From IMG/VR virus record IMGVR_UViG_3300028553_000189, positions 1-22,257 of that record: a stretch of DNA of 22,257 bases; one strand, 5' to 3'. Shown in pieces: positions 19,852-22,257 of the stretch (positions are counted from its first letter, which is position 1; each line of letters begins with the position of its first letter). Both the position numbers and the translations under genes were made by a program. This DNA comes from a virus. A model generated the notes under the pieces. It worked only from the letters and a program-made list of their open reading frames with translations, was not told the origin of the DNA and did no database searches.

Positions 19852-20888
19852 TGGAATTTGACTCACTAAAACTAGAAGGAGATTTTTACTCAAAAGATTT
19901 TTACTTTAGCTATTCATCACTGAATAAGCTACTATATTCGCCAGCGGCGTTCTATAAACATTACGTGTTACAAGAAAGAGAAGATAAAGTAGAGTCTTAT
20001 CTTATTACTGGTAAAGTTATTCATACTTTGATTCTTGATAAAGGACGATTTGATGAGTTCTTTGTTGTGGTACCCACAAATTTACCCGGCGACAGCATTC
20101 GTAAAATTGTAGACCACATCTTTAAGAACCACTTTTTGATACAAGACAACTATGACAAAAACTTAGAAGACTTTGATACTGAGATACTTGCATACATGCA
20201 AGAAATTAATTTGTACCAAAGTTTGGTTGATGACAAAAAAGATGTAACTTTGACTGGAGATGCAAAGCGTCTCGAGAAGATTCTCAACGACCAATCCAAA
20301 CAATACTTTTCATACCTCAAATCAAGCTTAGGTAAAGATTTAATCGACGAGGAGACATTGAAAATTTGTGAAGAGGCAGTGGTGGCTGTAAAAGAAAACA
20401 AGAAAGCTTGGAGTCTTTTAAACACCGGAGCACAGTTTGAGTTACAAGAAGTTTACAATGAGATGTTTATATCTAGGGATTATAGGGCCCAGTATCCTTT
20501 TGGCTTAAAAGGTATACTGGACAACATAACCATAGACCATGCTAATAAGACAATCACAATCTGTGATCTTAAGACTAGCAGTAAAACACTCTCAGAGTTT
20601 CCGCAAACAGTAGAGTTCTACAATTATTGGTTACAAGCAGCAATATACACCCGCATCGTATTTGATGAGTTTATTCTCAGCAAACCAGATGGTGAAAAAT
20701 GGAAGATTAACTTTCATTTTGTAGTGGTTGATAAGTTCAACAATTGCTATGTGTTTGATGTCCAAGAAGAAACTCTTATTAGTTGGCAGAACCGGTTAAC
20801 CGACGTACTTAAACAAGCAAGTTATCATTACTCTAATCGCTCATTTAATCTCCCCTATGAGTTCTTAGTTGGTAATGTAAAACTTTAA
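19851..20888 (+). CDS. PD-(D/E)XK exonuclease (RecE/Cas4-like, PDDEXK_12 type), 345 aa
   Basis: The nuclease signature is complete. SYSSLNKLLYSPAAFYKHYV is the N-terminal helix that opens this family. GKVIHTLILD supplies the GxxxH motif. FGLKGILDNITID supplies the conserved Asp, TITICDLKTSSKT the (D/E)xK pair, and YNYWLQAAIYTRI the Q..Y helix. Such enzymes digest DNA ends and often feed an annealing recombinase such as Sak4 and the phage SSB, both present in this window. No four-cysteine iron-sulfur cluster of Cas4 is visible, so a RecE-like or YqaJ-adjacent exonuclease is more likely than Cas4. Its start overlaps the upstream stop as TAATG. Confidence 0.82.
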   Translation: MEFDSLKLEGDFYSKDFYFSYSSLNKLLYSPAAFYKHYVLQEREDKVESYLITGKVIHTLILDKGRFDEFFVVVPTNLPGDSIRKIVDHIFKNHFLIQDNYDKNLEDFDTEILAYMQEINLYQSLVDDKKDVTLTGDAKRLEKILNDQSKQYFSYLKSSLGKDLIDEETLKICEEAVVAVKENKKAWSLLNTGAQFELQEVYNEMFISRDYRAQYPFGLKGILDNITIDHANKTITICDLKTSSKTLSEFPQTVEFYNYWLQAAIYTRIVFDEFILSKPDGEKWKINFHFVVVDKFNNCYVFDVQEETLISWQNRLTDVLKQASYHYSNRSFNLPYEFLVGNVKL

Positions 20889-20893
20889 CCCCC

Positions 20894-21460
20894 ATGGTAA
20901 TTGAATCTTTGTACACGGATTATTTCCAAAAATCTAAGGCATTTATGTATCCTGTCTTAGGTGTAAAAAGAGGCAGTAGTGTAACACCCATAGAGACTTA
21001 TATGTCTTGGGTGGGACACTACTCTCTCGAAGACATGCGTTTGATATGTAACTATCATATGCGTGAGGATATAGATTTCATTAACTTTGAAAAGTTTACC
21101 CTTAGAAGTTCACCTTATTATGAAAGTTTTCACTACTTAAGTGATACATCTGGACTTTACATATTTGATATGTCAAAGTTTAAGAGTGATTGGTTCTACT
21201 TACTAGCTGGTAAATATTCAAAGTTTAGTGACAAACACAAAAAAATTATCAGTACCTTTTTTGGCAACAACAGTTCCAGTTCTGTGTACATAGATAGTTT
21301 TCTTAACCCCAAAAAGTATTTCAATATCTACGCTAAACTACTAGATGAGCCTAAAAAGCTTTTAGAAAGCGTTGGAGAACTTTGTTCTATTCCAGATTTA
21401 GAGAAGGAGACATTTGTAGCAACAGTTAAAGATTTGGATAGAAGAAGTATTATTGGTTAA
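20894..21460 (+). CDS. Hypothetical protein, 188 aa
   Basis: ATG at 20894 lies 5 nt after the nuclease stop. The protein starts MVIESLYTDYFQKSKAFMYP, with a VKRGSSVTPIETYMSW segment, then a mixed strand-helix region (YHMREDIDFINFEKFTL, GLYIFDMSKFKSDWFYLLAG) and a helical tail. The 'YP.LG..RGS...P..TY..W' opening is a pattern I recall from uncharacterised phage proteins near replication genes. No catalytic motif; function unknown. Confidence 0.6.
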   Translation: MVIESLYTDYFQKSKAFMYPVLGVKRGSSVTPIETYMSWVGHYSLEDMRLICNYHMREDIDFINFEKFTLRSSPYYESFHYLSDTSGLYIFDMSKFKSDWFYLLAGKYSKFSDKHKKIISTFFGNNSSSSVYIDSFLNPKKYFNIYAKLLDEPKKLLESVGELCSIPDLEKETFVATVKDLDRRSIIG

Positions 21461-21479
21461 TTTGAACCAAAATTAAATT

Positions 21480-21902
21480 ATGAGCACATCAATCAAACCA
21501 ACAATGCTTGCCATTAAATCTACGTGGAATGGTAAGCCCACATTTAAAATGATTCCTGCGACAATAGATTGTCCATTTGTAGAATGTATTTTAGACCCTG
21601 AGAGCAAAGTTTTAGTTGTTATCTCTAAAGTATCTAAACAGACATTACACATGCTACCACGACTTGACGACAATGGTGATCCCAGAATGCTGAAGATTAC
21701 CAAGCGTCCTAGTGGTAAAACTGTAATGGAGGAGCGTAAAACAATTGAAACTTTTCAAGAGTATTATGTTGACGACGAGACAGCCATGCTTAATATCTTA
21801 ACCATGCACACGTCTAATGCAGAAGATGTTAGAGAAATTTTTGACAACTTAATGATGCCAGCAATAGCAAAGGCTCCAGAGATAAAAATCTCTAAAAAAT
21901 AA
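21480..21902 (+). CDS. Hypothetical protein, 140 aa
   Basis: ATG at 21480 lies 19 nt after the previous stop. The first half is beta-rich (LAIKSTWNGKPTFKMIPATI, CPFVECILDPESKVLVVISK). The second half is acidic and helical (ETFQEYYVDDETAMLNILTM, then REIFDNLMMPAI). The beta-sandwich-like start and helical tail give no clear family. It is the last gene before the terminator at 21930 and the polymerase. Confidence 0.58.
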   Translation: MSTSIKPTMLAIKSTWNGKPTFKMIPATIDCPFVECILDPESKVLVVISKVSKQTLHMLPRLDDNGDPRMLKITKRPSGKTVMEERKTIETFQEYYVDDETAMLNILTMHTSNAEDVREIFDNLMMPAIAKAPEIKISKK

Positions 21903-21929
21903 TCCTCACGGGTTAATTGGTAACAGACT

Positions 21930-21960
21930 GCCGGGGGTAACACCCCGGCTTTTCTGTTTT
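21930..21960 (+). terminator. Rho-independent terminator before the polymerase gene
   Basis: The stem GCCGGGG (21930-21936) pairs with CCCCGGC (21943-21949) around a 6-nt loop, followed by TTTTCTGTTTT. It lies 27 nt after the 140-aa gene and 18 nt before the next start. Confidence 0.87.
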
Positions 21961-21978
21961 AATTCAAAAATTAAGATT

Positions 21979-22257
21979 ATGGCATATGGATATGTAATGG
22001 ATTATGAAACTATGCAAAATCTTTTCGTAGCTGTATTCGAGGATATCAATACTGAACAACAGAATATCTTCGTTATACACAAACTACGTAATGACTTAAC
22101 TAAGTTTCTAGAGTTCCTAGATGGTAACATCAAAAAAGATGAACGTCATGTGTCATTCAATGGTCTAGCATTTGACGCTCAGATAACAGAATATTTTCTT
22201 AAACATGCTGATAGACTCTTAGAGATTTCAGCTGATGCTGTTGCTAGGGAAATATAT
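21979..22257 (+). CDS. N-terminus of a DNA polymerase or 3'-5' exonuclease (cut by window edge)
   Basis: 93 codons are visible. The exonuclease motif I appears as YVMDYETMQNLFVAVFED (Asp8 and Glu10), and motif II as SFNGLAFDAQITEYFL (the N-G-x-x-F-D pattern). This spacing at the extreme N-terminus is typical of the proofreading domain of family B (or A) phage DNA polymerases. With a complete replication set just upstream and no polymerase elsewhere in the window, the phage replicative polymerase is the best guess. A stand-alone DnaQ-like exonuclease cannot be ruled out because the polymerase domain lies outside the window. Confidence 0.7.
   Translation, partial: MAYGYVMDYETMQNLFVAVFEDINTEQQNIFVIHKLRNDLTKFLEFLDGNIKKDERHVSFNGLAFDAQITEYFLKHADRLLEISADAVAREIY

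Noticed and set aside
19851-20888. Cas4 nuclease
   Set aside because: The nuclease motifs fit, but the cysteine cluster of Cas4 is not visible and no other cas gene is near.
1-22257. CRISPR array or tRNA gene
   Set aside because: No regularly spaced repeats and no cloverleaf with a TTCRANNC-type arm were seen; the only dispersed repeats are the EPKQE seams.

Overview
The window looks like part of a tailed double-stranded DNA phage genome infecting a host in the phylum Bacteroidota. The grounds are: AT-rich, tightly packed and often overlapping genes; A-rich rather than Shine-Dalgarno start regions; several copies of the Bacteroidota-type promoter element TAnnTTTG; small proteins of types I recall from flavobacterial and other Bacteroidota phages; and a phage replication/recombination gene set. 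That gene set would suit a crAss-like phage or a related flavobacterial phage. No terminase, capsid or RNA polymerase gene is in view, so the family is not proven.

Layout. (a) 1-3936: mostly small uncharacterised phage genes on the + strand, plus a chimeric protein that ends in a NUMOD4-HNH-AP2 endonuclease module. (b) 3976-4945: a small Cys-rich protein, a possible NinB-like recombination protein, and the only minus-strand gene, which has its own good promoter. (c) 4946-9710: replication block 1, with uracil-DNA glycosylase, a DnaA-domain-IV-like protein, a winged-helix-like protein, a short DnaB-type helicase, an unknown, a Sak4-type RecA-fold ATPase and an SSB-like protein, closed by a terminator. 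(d) 9729-18600: a TOPRIM primase, a RuvC-like resolvase, small unknowns, then a zinc metallopeptidase/VWA protein and a MoxR-type AAA+ ATPase, closed by a terminator. (e) 18616-21960: a 411-aa unknown, a PD-(D/E)XK exonuclease and two unknowns, closed by a terminator. (f) 21979-end: the start of a probable family B DNA polymerase or 3'-5' exonuclease.

The most striking feature is in block (d). The metallopeptidase/VWA gene and the MoxR gene are each cut twice by group I introns, four in about 5.6 kb, each with its own homing endonuclease gene. P, Q, R and S core elements, P1 pairings with a U.G pair at the 5' splice site, and a terminal G can be read for all four. The predicted splices restore both reading frames exactly (395 and 391 aa). 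Each intron sits in or next to a catalytic motif codon: the HEXXH zinc motif, the MIDAS threonine, Walker A and Walker B. Introns in the peptidase/VWA gene carry LAGLIDADG genes between Q and R (P6 loop). Introns in the MoxR gene carry GIY-YIG genes between the 5' splice site and its guide (P1 loop). Both GIY-YIG genes have TATCTTTG placed so close to the ATG that a near-leaderless transcript is predicted.

Working together: the helicase, primase, SSB-like protein, RecA-like ATPase, resolvase, PD-(D/E)XK nuclease and polymerase form a nearly complete replication/recombination machine. The MoxR ATPase and the VWA/metallopeptidase are a plausible chaperone-like pair placed inside it; their substrate is unknown.
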